Below are positions 31,045-41,117 of a stretch of 64,000 nt of DNA, one piece after another. Both the position numbers and the translations under genes were made by a program. The stretch's first letter is position 1, and the number at the start of each line of letters is the position of its first letter. The notes beneath the pieces are model-generated. The model was not told where the DNA came from, searched no databases, and was given only the letters and a program-made list of their open reading frames with translations. The stretch is from Solimonas fluminis (GTDB taxonomy: Bacteria; Pseudomonadota; Gammaproteobacteria; Nevskiales; Nevskiaceae), in assembly GCF_002930645.1 (NCBI RefSeq), contig NZ_PSNW01000005.1:62001-126000 (forward strand), read 5' to 3'.

Positions 31045-31737
31045 ATGCCGAGCCTGCTTCATCGCATCCGCAGCCTGGTCACCGCCCAGGCCCACCACCA
31101 GATCGACGGGATCGAGAATCCGCAGGTGATGGCCGCCCAGGTGCTGCGCGAACTGGGCGACGACCTGCAGCAGTCCAACCAGGCCCTGGTGGTCTCGCTG
31201 GGCGCCGAGAAGCAGCTGCAGCGCCAGCGCGAGACCGCCGGTGCCGAGGCCGCGGACTGGGAGCAGAAGGCCGAGCGCCTGCTGCAGTCCGGCGACGAAA
31301 TCCGCGCGCGCGGCGCCCTGGAGCGTGCGGTGCAGGCGCGCAGCCGCTCGCAGGCGCTGGAGACCCCGCTGGCGGCGGCGCAGCGCGCCACCGCGCGGCT
31401 GCGCGAGCAGGTGCAGCGCCTGAAGGCCGAGCTGGAGACCGCGCACGGCCGGGCCGCCGTGATCAACGCCAACCAGACCGCCGCCACCGCCCTGGGCAGC
31501 GCCGCGCGCGCCAGCGACAGATACACCCGCGCCATGGACCGCGCGCAGCAGATGGACCGCCTGTCGCAGAAGGCCTCGCGCTACGAATCCGAGGCCGAGG
31601 CGGCGGCCGAACTGCTGAACGAGGACGGCCGCTTCGAGCGCGAGGTCGCCCAGGTCGACCTGGCGGCGGCAGTCGATGCCCGCCTCGCGGAACTGAAAGC
31701 GCGCCTGGCCGGCCGTACCGCCGTGCCCGACAATTGA
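31045..31737 (+). CDS. PspA/IM30 family protein
   Basis: 230 residues, almost wholly alpha-helical coiled coil. N-terminus MPSLLHRIRSLVTAQAHHQID with the amphipathic membrane-binding start, then ENPQVMAAQVLRELGDDLQQSNQAL and long Glu/Arg/Gln-rich helices. PspA/IM30 proteins form ESCRT-III-like assemblies that protect the inner membrane under stress. GGAGGAG lies before the ATG. It heads a group with a tiny membrane protein and a YiaAB protein. No pspF or pspBC nearby, so regulation probably rests on the operator at 31004-31025 rather than the enterobacterial circuit. Confidence 0.85.
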   Translation: MPSLLHRIRSLVTAQAHHQIDGIENPQVMAAQVLRELGDDLQQSNQALVVSLGAEKQLQRQRETAGAEAADWEQKAERLLQSGDEIRARGALERAVQARSRSQALETPLAAAQRATARLREQVQRLKAELETAHGRAAVINANQTAATALGSAARASDRYTRAMDRAQQMDRLSQKASRYESEAEAAAELLNEDGRFEREVAQVDLAAAVDARLAELKARLAGRTAVPDN

Positions 31738-31748
31738 TCAATGTTCAT

Positions 31749-31886
31749 ATGAGCACCCCGCGTTCGCCCGAAGGCTTTTCGCCGCTGCGCGCCGCCCGCC
31801 TGCTGCTGGCCGCCGCGGCGATGGCCTTCGTCTTCGCCCTGCCAGGCAGCCTGCGCCTGGCGCAGGAACTGCTGCACCTGATCTGA
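31749..31886 (+). CDS. Tiny membrane protein, 45 aa
   Basis: 45 residues with one hydrophobic helix (AARLLLAAAAMAFVFALPGSL) followed by an amphipathic end (RLAQELLHLI). It lies 11 bases after the pspA stop and 9 bases before the next gene, which supports reality despite its size. The ribosome-binding site is weak, so translational coupling with pspA is likely. It could be a membrane partner of PspA, as PspB or PspD are elsewhere; no homology is recognised. Confidence 0.5.
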   Translation: MSTPRSPEGFSPLRAARLLLAAAAMAFVFALPGSLRLAQELLHLI

Positions 31887-31895
31887 GAACCGCAC

Positions 31896-32186
31896 ATGGA
31901 TACGACCGACAACTTCGACTCCACCCGCCTGGACTCGCCGGGCTGGATCTTCTTCGTCAAGGCCTCCTTCGCCTGCGCGCTGGGCGGCATGGTCTTCGGC
32001 CTCACCGTGATGCCGGTGGAGATCTGGATGCGCGGCTACATGATCCTGGGAACCCTGTTCCTCACCGGCGCCACCTTCACGCTGGCCAAGACGCTGCGCG
32101 ACCAGTTCGAGGCCAACAAGCTGATCAACAAGGTGGCGCAGGCGCGTACCGAGAAGCTGCTGAAGGAATACGGCATCCAGAACTGA
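31896..32186 (+). CDS. YiaAB two-helix domain protein
   Basis: 96 residues. Two membrane helices in the YiaA/B pattern: WIFFVKASFACALGGMVFGLTVMPVEIW and RGYMILGTLFLTGATFTLAKTLRDQFE, followed by a charged helix KLINKVAQARTEKLLKEYG. The family is often found beside pspA-like genes. Probably in the pspA operon (9-base gap from the preceding ORF). Role in membrane stress is inferred from neighbours. Confidence 0.8.
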   Translation: MDTTDNFDSTRLDSPGWIFFVKASFACALGGMVFGLTVMPVEIWMRGYMILGTLFLTGATFTLAKTLRDQFEANKLINKVAQARTEKLLKEYGIQN

Positions 32187-32201
32187 AGAAGGAACAGCCC
32201 C

Positions 32202-32996
32202 ATGAGGCCGCTGATCATGCTCGCCCTGCTGCTGGCGGCCCTGCCGGCCGCCGCCGGTGCCGGACAACCGGTGGTGCTGCTGCACGGACTGGCGCGCAGC
32301 GCCGCGTCGATGGAACCGATGGCGCAGGCGCTGCGGCGCGAGGGTTACCAGGTCTGCAACATCGACTATCCCTCGCGCGCGCACGACGTGACGGAGCTGG
32401 CGCACGATCACGTGGCGCCGCAGGTCGCGCGCTGCTTTCCGGGCGAGGTCCGGCCCATCCACTATGTGACGCATTCCATGGGAGGCATCCTGGTGCGCCA
32501 GCTGGCAGCCACCGGCGAAGCCGGCCGCATCGGCCGCGTGGTAATGCTGGGGCCGCCGAACCAGGGCAGCGAGATCGTCGATCGTGCCGCGGGCTGGCCG
32601 CTGTTCCGTCACTACGGCGGTCCGGCCGGAGGCGAGCTGGGAACCGGCGAGGGCTCCGCGGGGCGGCGTCTCGGCCCCGCGCCGTTCGAGCTGGGCGTGA
32701 TCGCCGGCGACCGCTCCTGGAACGTCCTGCTGTCGCTGGTGATCCCCGGCCCGGACGACGGCAAGGTCGCGGTGACGCGTACCCGCCTGGACGGCATGCA
32801 GGACTTCCTGCTGCTGCCGACCAGCCACCCGTTCATGATGCGGCAGCCGGAAGCGCTGCGGCAGACCCTGCACTTCCTGCGGCAGGGTCGCTTCGATCGG
32901 GAACGGGACCGGCGTCAGGACCGCCGGACCGCCTTCGCGCGCGAGGACGCGGCACCGAAGAACGCCGCGATCATCTCCTCGCAGTACAGCCGGTAG
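32202..32996 (+). CDS. Secreted alpha/beta-hydrolase (lipase-like)
   Basis: 264 residues. Signal peptide MRPLIMLALLLAALPAAAGA. Alpha/beta hydrolase fold: VVLLHGLARSAASMEPMA (oxyanion strand), nucleophile elbow THSMGG with the catalytic serine, and GPPNQGSEIVD as in triacylglycerol lipases/esterases. The catalytic acid and histidine are probably in the GPDDGKV and TSHPFMM segments. It closes the pspA-yiaAB group (15-base gap). The last ~27 residues overlap the convergent TetR gene by 82 bp and are basic, perhaps an extension. Likely periplasmic or secreted. Confidence 0.8.
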   Translation: MRPLIMLALLLAALPAAAGAGQPVVLLHGLARSAASMEPMAQALRREGYQVCNIDYPSRAHDVTELAHDHVAPQVARCFPGEVRPIHYVTHSMGGILVRQLAATGEAGRIGRVVMLGPPNQGSEIVDRAAGWPLFRHYGGPAGGELGTGEGSAGRRLGPAPFELGVIAGDRSWNVLLSLVIPGPDDGKVAVTRTRLDGMQDFLLLPTSHPFMMRQPEALRQTLHFLRQGRFDRERDRRQDRRTAFAREDAAPKNAAIISSQYSR

Positions 32997-33550
32997 TCGC
33001 TGCTGCGTCCGCCCCAGCTCAGCTTGCCGCTGACCGCCAGGGAACAGATGCCATGGATGCCCCCCCAGAACGTGGTCGCCCGCAGGCGCAGGGATTCGGC
33101 CTTGAGCCGGGGCTCCAGCATCGCCAGCGTGGCTTCCACCAGCTCGAACAGGCGGCGGATGCGTGCGTCGGCACTGGGGCGCGGCTTCATCTCCTCCGGC
33201 AACTGGTGCTCGAACAGCAGGCGCCAGCGATGGGGATTGCCGGTGGCGAACTCGATATAGCCCCGCGCCATCGCGCCGAGCCTCTCCCGCGGGTCGTCCA
33301 ATGGCTCGATGCGGTCGCGCAGCGACAGGTAGATGGCATCGGCGGTGCGCTCGTTGAGCGCGGCCAGCAGGTCGTCCTGGTTCTGGAACAGCAGGTAGAG
33401 GTTGCCGACGGTATAGCCGATGGCCTGCGCGACCTTGCGCATGCTCAGCTCGTCGATGCCCTCCCGGACCAGGATCAGTTCCGCCGCCGCGATCGCCATG
33501 TCGCGCTGCTGCTCGCGGGTGTGGAGATTGCGTCGTCCCATGGGCCGCAT
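32915..33550 (-). CDS. TetR/AcrR-family transcriptional regulator
   Basis: 211 residues. N-terminal TetR helix-turn-helix: QQRDMAIAAAELILVREGIDELSMRKVAQAIGYTVGNLYLLFQNQDDLLAAL. The C-terminal ligand domain contains FEHQLPEEM and TFWGGIHGICSLAVSGKL, as in the WHG subgroup. Starts at 33550 and 33541 are both possible (MRPMGRR or MGRR). It diverges from the membrane protein gene at 33607 with a 23-bp dyad, TGGACA-N11-TGTCCA, between them, so it probably represses that gene and itself. The 3' end overlaps the lipase gene. Confidence 0.9.
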   Translation of the reverse strand: MRPMGRRNLHTREQQRDMAIAAAELILVREGIDELSMRKVAQAIGYTVGNLYLLFQNQDDLLAALNERTADAIYLSLRDRIEPLDDPRERLGAMARGYIEFATGNPHRWRLLFEHQLPEEMKPRPSADARIRRLFELVEATLAMLEPRLKAESLRLRATTFWGGIHGICSLAVSGKLSWGGRSSDYRLYCEEMIAAFFGAASSRAKAVRRS

Positions 33551-33554
33551 TTTG

Positions 33555-33585
33555 TGGACAAAACTGATCGCTGTCCATTTATAGT
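33555..33585 (+). promoter_or_regulatory. TetR-type operator overlapping a promoter
   Basis: Dyad TGGACA (33555-33560) and TGTCCA (33572-33577), 11 bases apart, followed by TATAGT (33580-33585) as a -10 element for the plus-strand gene; the left arm would overlap the -35. Position and shape fit the divergent TetR gene. Confidence 0.5.
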
Positions 33586-33606
33586 GGGAACAGGGGGAAT
33601 CACGAC

Positions 33607-34251
33607 ATGACAGGACAGGCAGTGCCCGCGGGCCGCATCCCGATGGCGGTCAAGCTCGGCTACACGCTGTTCATGGCGGTGCTGGTGCCGGTGTACTGGC
33701 ATCACTACGGCCCGGCCAACTTCCTCTATTTCTGCGACGTGGCGCTGTTCCTGACGCTGGCCGCGGTCTGGACCGGACAGCCGCTGCTGGCCTCCCTGCC
33801 GGCGGTCGGCATCCTCGCCTCGCAGGGCCTGTGGCTGCTGGACTTCGCCTTCGAGTTGGCCGGCGGGCAACTCACCGGCATGACCGCCTACATGTTCGAC
33901 GAGGCGCGCCCCCTGTACCTGCGCGGCCTGTCGCTGTTCCATGGCTGGCTGCCGATCCTGCTGCTGTACCTGGTGATGCGCCTCGGCTACGACCGCCGGG
34001 CGCTGTGGCTGTGGACGGCGCTCGCCTGGGCCCTGGTATGGACCTGCTTCCTGTTCCTGCCGCCGCCGTCGGCGGACCACGGCATCGGCCCGGTGAACAT
34101 CAACTACGTCTGGGGTTTCAGCGATACCGAGCCGCAGGGCTGGATGCCCCCGCTGGCCTGGGTCTTCACCGAGATGGCCGCGCTGTTGCTGCTGCTGTAC
34201 CTGCCGGTGCACGCCCTGCTGCGCCGCTACATGCCGGCGCCGCGCCGCTAA
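33607..34251 (+). CDS. Uncharacterised integral membrane protein
   Basis: 214 residues with about six membrane helices (LGYTLFMAVLVPVYWHHYG, FLYFCDVALFLTLAAVW, LLASLPAVGILASQGLWLLDFAF, ILLLYLVMRLGY, LWTALAWALVWTCFLFL, WVFTEMAALLLLLYLPVHALL). Conserved-looking polar positions include PVYWHHYGPANFLYFCD. Such proteins are found as hypothetical membrane proteins in many proteobacteria, with no assigned role. Control by the divergent TetR regulator is likely. AGGGGGAA upstream of the ATG. Confidence 0.75.
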   Translation: MTGQAVPAGRIPMAVKLGYTLFMAVLVPVYWHHYGPANFLYFCDVALFLTLAAVWTGQPLLASLPAVGILASQGLWLLDFAFELAGGQLTGMTAYMFDEARPLYLRGLSLFHGWLPILLLYLVMRLGYDRRALWLWTALAWALVWTCFLFLPPPSADHGIGPVNINYVWGFSDTEPQGWMPPLAWVFTEMAALLLLLYLPVHALLRRYMPAPRR

Positions 34252-34285
34252 ACTGTCGGCCACAGAACGACGAGACGGGAACACG

Positions 34286-36169
34286 ATGAGCCAGGACAGC
34301 CAGTTCAGCCTGCTGCGGCAGCGCCGCTTCGGACCGTTTTTCCTGACCCAGGCCCTGGGCGCGTTCAACGACAACGTCTTCAAGAACGCCCTGGTCATCC
34401 TGGTGACCTTCGGCATTGCGGGATTGGCCCAGGAGCAGGTCAGCTTCTACGTGAACCTGGCGGCGGTGCTGTTCATCCTGCCCTTCTTCCTGTTCTCCGC
34501 CACCGCCGGCCAGCTGGCCGAGAAATACGAGAAGTCGCGCCTGATCCGCGGCATCAAGCTGCTGGAGATCGGCATCATGCTGCTGGGTGCCGTCGGCCTG
34601 TGGCTCGGCAGCATCCCGCTGCTGCTGGGAGTGCTGTTCCTGCTGGGTTTCCAGGCGGCGCTGTTCGGCCCGGTGAAGTACGCCATCCTGCCGCAGCACC
34701 TGCGCGAGGAAGAGCTGGTCGGCGGCAACGCCTGGGTCGAGGCCGGCACCTTCCTGGCGATCCTGCTGGGCACGGTGCTGGGCGGCTGGCTGGTGGCGCA
34801 GCCCGGCGGCACCCACTGGGTGGCGGCCGTGGTGGTGGCGCTGGCCCTGGCCGGCTACGCCGCCTGCCGCGCGATCCCGCCCGCCGCGCCAGCGGCGCCG
34901 GAGCTGCGCATCAACTGGAACCCGCTGACCGAGACCCTGCGCAACCTGCGCTTCATGCGGACCAATCGCACGGTGTTCCTGTCGGTGATGGGCATCTCCT
35001 GGTTCTGGCTCTACGGCGCCGCCTTCCTGTCGCAGATGCCGACCTACGCCAGCCAGGTCCTGGGCGGCGATCCCTCCGTGGCCACGCTGCTGCTGACCCT
35101 GTTCTCCGTCGGCATCGGCGCCGGCTCGCTGCTCTGCGAACGCCTCTCGGGCCACAAGGTGGAGATCGGCCTGGTGCCGCTGGGCTCCATCGGCCTGACG
35201 CTGTTCGGCATCGACCTGTACCTGGCCCATCCGGGCATGGCGACGGCCACCGGCCTGACCGCGCAGGCCTTCCTGGAGCAGCCCGGCGCCTGGCGCGTGG
35301 TGGCCGACCTGGTGCTGATCGGCATCTTCGGCGGCTTCTACATCGTGCCGCTGTATGCGCTGATCCAGACCCGCTCGGAGCCCTCGCACCGCTCGCGCAT
35401 CATCGCCGGCAACAACATCCTCAACGCCCTGTTCATGGTCGTGGCCGGCGCCCTGGCCGTGGGCCTGTTCAAGGCGGGCCTGACGATCCCGGAGCTGCTG
35501 CTGGTGGTGGCGCTGATGAATGCGGCGGTGGCCGTGTTCATCTACTCGCTGGTGCCCGAGTTCATGATGCGCTTCCTGGTGTGGCTGCTGACGCGCACGC
35601 TGTACCGCATCGACCAGCGCGGCATGGAGCACATCCCCGACGAGGGCGCGGCGGTGATCGTCTGCAACCACGTCAGCTTCGTCGATGCCCTGATCCTCGG
35701 CGGCAACATCCGCCGGCCGGTGCGCTTCGTGATGTACCACAAGATCTTCCGCATCCCGGTGCTGAACTTCATCTTCCGCACCGCCCGTGCCATCCCCATC
35801 GCCCCCGCCAGGGAGGACGAGGCCCTGATGCACAAGGCCTTCGAGGACATCGCCGCCGCGCTGGCGGCCGGCGACATCGTCGGCATCTTCCCCGAGGGCG
35901 GCCTGACGCCGGATGGCGAGATCCAGGGTTTCCGCCCGGGCATCGAGCGCATCATCGAGCGCAGCCCGGCGCCGGTGGTGCCGATGGCCCTGAGCGGTCT
36001 CTGGGAAAGCATGTGGTCGCGCCGCGACAGCCGCCTGCGGCGCATGCGCCTGCCGCGGCGCCTGCGCGCCCGCATCGGCATGAGCGCCGCCCCGGCCGTG
36101 CCGGCGGCGGAGGCCCGCGCCGCGGCGCTGGAGCAGGCGGTACGGGAGCTGCGCGGCAGCCATCCGTGA
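34286..36169 (+). CDS. LplT-like MFS transporter fused to PlsC acyltransferase
   Basis: 627 residues. Residues ~1-410 form an MFS domain like the lysophospholipid flippase LplT (FFLTQALGAFNDNVFKNALVIL, GFQAALFGPVKYAILPQHL). Residues ~430-620 are a PlsC-type acyltransferase with the HX4D motif in CNHVSFVDAL and FPEGGLTPDG. The fusion resembles the E. coli LplT/Aas pathway that imports lysophospholipids and re-acylates them, but lacks the AMP-binding acyl-ACP synthetase part of Aas. Inner membrane. Appears monocistronic. Confidence 0.88.
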   Translation: MSQDSQFSLLRQRRFGPFFLTQALGAFNDNVFKNALVILVTFGIAGLAQEQVSFYVNLAAVLFILPFFLFSATAGQLAEKYEKSRLIRGIKLLEIGIMLLGAVGLWLGSIPLLLGVLFLLGFQAALFGPVKYAILPQHLREEELVGGNAWVEAGTFLAILLGTVLGGWLVAQPGGTHWVAAVVVALALAGYAACRAIPPAAPAAPELRINWNPLTETLRNLRFMRTNRTVFLSVMGISWFWLYGAAFLSQMPTYASQVLGGDPSVATLLLTLFSVGIGAGSLLCERLSGHKVEIGLVPLGSIGLTLFGIDLYLAHPGMATATGLTAQAFLEQPGAWRVVADLVLIGIFGGFYIVPLYALIQTRSEPSHRSRIIAGNNILNALFMVVAGALAVGLFKAGLTIPELLLVVALMNAAVAVFIYSLVPEFMMRFLVWLLTRTLYRIDQRGMEHIPDEGAAVIVCNHVSFVDALILGGNIRRPVRFVMYHKIFRIPVLNFIFRTARAIPIAPAREDEALMHKAFEDIAAALAAGDIVGIFPEGGLTPDGEIQGFRPGIERIIERSPAPVVPMALSGLWESMWSRRDSRLRRMRLPRRLRARIGMSAAPAVPAAEARAAALEQAVRELRGSHP

Positions 36170-36238
36170 CATCGTGCCTTTACCTGCAAAAGGGCCGCGT
36201 CGGACAATAGCCCTCCGGGGAGCCTGCATTCAGCGAAC

Positions 36239-36565
36239 ATGGCGAAGATCGTCAGGAAAACACGCGAGGGCACGGAAGAAATCGAGTTGGGTTCTTTCCA
36301 GCTGACAATGGATCCGCCGTCCGGGAGGCCCCGCCGCGCCATGGCGATATCATCCTGATCGGCCTGCAGCGCCTGGATTTCGTCGATCCATAGGCCTCGC
36401 GCGCACGCCGCCGCAAAGGCCCCGCTGCGGCGGCCGCCTACCGCTGGTGACAGCTCCGGCGGTCCCGCCACCGCCCGCCGCAGCGGCCAAGCCGACCGCT
36501 GCTACGCCACCGCCCGGGAGGCGATGTCCGAACGGGTCCGCGACCTGGCATTCCTGATCGCGTAA
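36239..36565 (+). pseudogene. Decayed duplicate of the downstream FHA-domain gene
   Basis: Three fragments match the intact gene at 36814-37857. It begins MAKIVRKTREGTEEIELG (intact: MAKIIRKSGASTEEWPLG), stops at 36356; a shifted frame gives GDIILIGLQRLDFVD (intact: GDVIYIGAQRLEFHD), stopping at 36391; the original frame resumes near the end with QADRCYATAREAMSERVRDL and ends FLIA (intact: MPDRCHSSADAVIGELARTV and FLFV). Most of the FHA core, the Pro-rich linker and the central part are deleted. It lies between the LplT-PlsC gene and the intact copy in the same orientation, so it is a tandem duplicate in decay. Confidence 0.8.
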
Positions 36566-36813
36566 GCTTGCCGCCGTCGGCGTCAGAAGCTGACCAATTT
36601 TGTCAGTGGCGGCTCGCCCCGGCCCCGCCCCGCCCAGGGAGCGCGGGAGGCGCGAATCTTGCACGGGGGGGCTCCAGAAGAATCCGGCCCGCCGCGGGGC
36701 CGGGGGCCGACCCATATCGGGGGATGGGGTAGGCCCATCCATTGCATGTGTCCCCGTGCCTGCCGACAATGTCACAACGAGGATTCGCACCCGTACCAGG
36801 ACCCAGGACCGAG
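36566..36813. other. Intergenic region upstream of the FHA gene
   Basis: About 250 bp between the decayed and intact FHA genes. It contains the inverted repeat CTGACcaattttGTCAG near 36585-36602 and GC-rich low-complexity stretches. No gene is supported. The FHA promoter is presumably here, but no clear hexamers stand out. Confidence 0.4.
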
Positions 36814-37857
36814 ATGGCAAAGATCATCCGCAAGTCAGGCGCCTCGACCGAGGAATGGCCGCTGGGCCAGACGTCCCTGTCGATCGGCCGCCGGCCGGAT
36901 AACCACATCGTGCTGCCCGACACGTTCGCGTCGGGTCGTCACGCCATGATCGGCTACGTCAACGGCCGCTATTTCGTCGAGGACCTGAAGAGCAGCAACG
37001 GCACGATCCTCAACGGCCAGCGGATCAGCCGCGCGCCGCTGAAGAACGGCGACGTCATCTACATCGGCGCCCAGCGCCTCGAATTCCACGACCAGAGCGC
37101 CAGCGTGGCCGCCGCAGCCGCGGCCGACACCATGGCCACCACGATCATGCGCGCCCCGGTGGTCCAGGAGCCGCCGCCGGACTCCACCCTGCCGCTGACC
37201 GGCGTGTCCGCCGTGCCGGTGCCGCCGCGCCCCTCGGCCGCTGCCGAGCCGGGCACCGAACCGCTGCTGATCCCGGCCCTGAGCGCCGTGCTGGCTCCGC
37301 CGCCCGCACCGCCACCGCCACCCCCGCCGCCACCGGTGGCCGCCGCCCCGCCGCCGCCCAAGGCGCCGCCGCCGGCCAGCCTGCCTTCGTCGCCGATCGC
37401 CGGCTTCAACTTCATCCTGCCCGAGCTCGGCACGCCCAAGCCGGCGGAGCCCGCAGCGCCCCCGTCGGTTGCCGACCCCCTGGAGGGCATGGCCCGCTCG
37501 ATCCGGGCGCACCGCGAACGCGAGCAGCAGGACAAGCAGGAGAACGAGGCGAAGCTGCGCGCCGAGTGGGAAAAGATCGTGAGCTACAGCGAGACGCTGC
37601 AGGCCAAGCTCAAGGACGACCCGCGCATCCGCTACTTCAACGTCTCGCGCCGCAGCGGGGAGGTCGCGATCCGCGTGCAGCCCGACCCCAAGCTGCCGCA
37701 GCAGTCCATCGTGCTGAGCCAGGAGCATCCGGACCACAAGACCGGCGTGATCTCCGGGGTCTGGCTGCGCATGACCGGCATGCCGGACCGCTGCCACAGC
37801 AGCGCCGACGCCGTCATCGGTGAACTGGCCCGCACCGTGGCCTTCCTGTTCGTCTGA
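36814..37857 (+). CDS. FHA-domain protein with proline-rich linker
   Basis: 347 residues. N-terminal FHA domain (residues ~20-90): SIGRRPDNHIVL, SGRHAM (Arg/His of the phosphothreonine pocket), SSNGTILNG. A 100-residue Pro/Ala-rich linker (APPPAPPPPPPPPPV region, ~155-200) follows. The C-terminal ~100 residues begin with a charged helix (REREQQDKQENEAKLRAEWEK) and continue as an alpha/beta domain, RIRYFNVSRRSGEVAIRVQ to VAFLFV. FHA domains bind phosphothreonine partners; no Ser/Thr kinase or secretion genes are visible here. ATG 36814 follows a weak GACCGAG. A degraded copy lies just upstream. Confidence 0.88.
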   Translation: MAKIIRKSGASTEEWPLGQTSLSIGRRPDNHIVLPDTFASGRHAMIGYVNGRYFVEDLKSSNGTILNGQRISRAPLKNGDVIYIGAQRLEFHDQSASVAAAAAADTMATTIMRAPVVQEPPPDSTLPLTGVSAVPVPPRPSAAAEPGTEPLLIPALSAVLAPPPAPPPPPPPPPVAAAPPPPKAPPPASLPSSPIAGFNFILPELGTPKPAEPAAPPSVADPLEGMARSIRAHREREQQDKQENEAKLRAEWEKIVSYSETLQAKLKDDPRIRYFNVSRRSGEVAIRVQPDPKLPQQSIVLSQEHPDHKTGVISGVWLRMTGMPDRCHSSADAVIGELARTVAFLFV

Positions 37858-37882
37858 ACCCGGGCCGGCTTCAGCGGCAACG

Positions 37883-37910
37883 AAAAACGGCGCCCTCGGG
37901 CGCCGTTTTT
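37883..37910. terminator. Bidirectional Rho-independent terminator
   Basis: AAAAACGGCGCC (37883-37894) pairs with GGCGCCGTTTTT (37899-37910), loop CTCG. T-rich ends on both strands; serves the convergent FHA and MoxR genes. Confidence 0.9.
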
Positions 37911-37929
37911 CGTGCTGCGGGCCGTTGCC

Positions 37930-38769
37930 CTATGAACGCCTCGCCATGAAGGCAACGCGTTCGAACAGATGCACGTCGGCTTCGTTCTTCAGCAGCGCGC
38001 CGTAGAGCGGCGGCAGGCTCTTCTTGGTCGAGGCATCGTGCAGCACGGCCGGATCGATGTCCTCGGCCAGCAGCAGCTTCAGCCAGTCCAGCAGCTCCGA
38101 GGTGGAAGGCTTCTTCTTCAGGCCCGGGATGTCGCGCAGGCCGAAGAACACCTCCATCGCTTCCTTGATCAGGTGCTTCTTCAGTCCGGGGAAATGCACG
38201 TCGACGATCTGCTGCATCGTCTCCTTGTCCGGGAAGCGGATGTAGTGGAAGAAGCAGCGGCGCAGGAAGGCGTCCGGCAGTTCCTTCTCGTTGTTGGAGG
38301 TGATGATGATGATCGGACGGTGCTTGGCCTTGACGTTCTCGCGCGTCTCGTAGACGTAGAACTCCATCTGGTCGAGTTCGCGCAGCAGGTCGTTGGGGAA
38401 CTCGATGTCGGCCTTGTCGATCTCGTCGATCAGCAGCACCGGCGCCACGTCGCTGTCGAAGGCCTCCCAGAGCTTGCCCTTGATGATGTAGTTGCGGATG
38501 TCCTTCACCGACTCCTGGCCGAGCTGCGAATCGCGCAGGCGCGACACCGCGTCGTACTCGTAGAGGCCGTGCTGGGCCTTGGTGGTGGACTTGATCGCCC
38601 AGTCGATGAAGGGGCGGCCCAGCGCCGCGGAAATCTCGCGCGCCAGCTGCGTCTTGCCGGTGCCGGGCTCGCCCTTGACCAGCAGCGGGCGCTGCAGCGT
38701 CACGGCGGCGTTCACGGCCATCATCAGGTCGTTGGTGGCGACGTAGGTATCGGTACCCTGGAAGCGCAC
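37930..38769 (-). CDS. MoxR-family AAA+ ATPase
   Basis: 279 residues from GTG 38769 (GAGGA seven bases upstream), giving the usual MoxR start VRFQGTDTYVATNDLMMAVN. Walker A GEPGTGKT (33-40), Walker B VLLIDEIDKAD, sensor region ITSNNEKELPDAFLRRC and the C-terminal lid. MoxR proteins act as chaperone-like ATPases, usually with a von Willebrand factor A protein; no such gene is adjacent here. The upstream neighbour on the same strand is the SNF2 gene, 120 bases away. The longer frame upstream has no good start. Confidence 0.9.
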   Translation of the reverse strand: MRFQGTDTYVATNDLMMAVNAAVTLQRPLLVKGEPGTGKTQLAREISAALGRPFIDWAIKSTTKAQHGLYEYDAVSRLRDSQLGQESVKDIRNYIIKGKLWEAFDSDVAPVLLIDEIDKADIEFPNDLLRELDQMEFYVYETRENVKAKHRPIIIITSNNEKELPDAFLRRCFFHYIRFPDKETMQQIVDVHFPGLKKHLIKEAMEVFFGLRDIPGLKKKPSTSELLDWLKLLLAEDIDPAVLHDASTKKSLPPLYGALLKNEADVHLFERVAFMARRS

Positions 38770-38888
38770 GGGGCAGTCCTCGAAATTGCGTAAGGAGCGC
38801 AGTTTAAAGGATGGCGGGCCCGGGCGTTGCCACCCGCCACGGGGGGGTAATCCGGCGTTCCGGCCCGGCCGCGCGGGCGAAGCCCGGC

Positions 38889-41099
<2,211 letters not shown>

Positions 41100-41117
41100 G
41101 GTCGCGACCCGTGGTCC

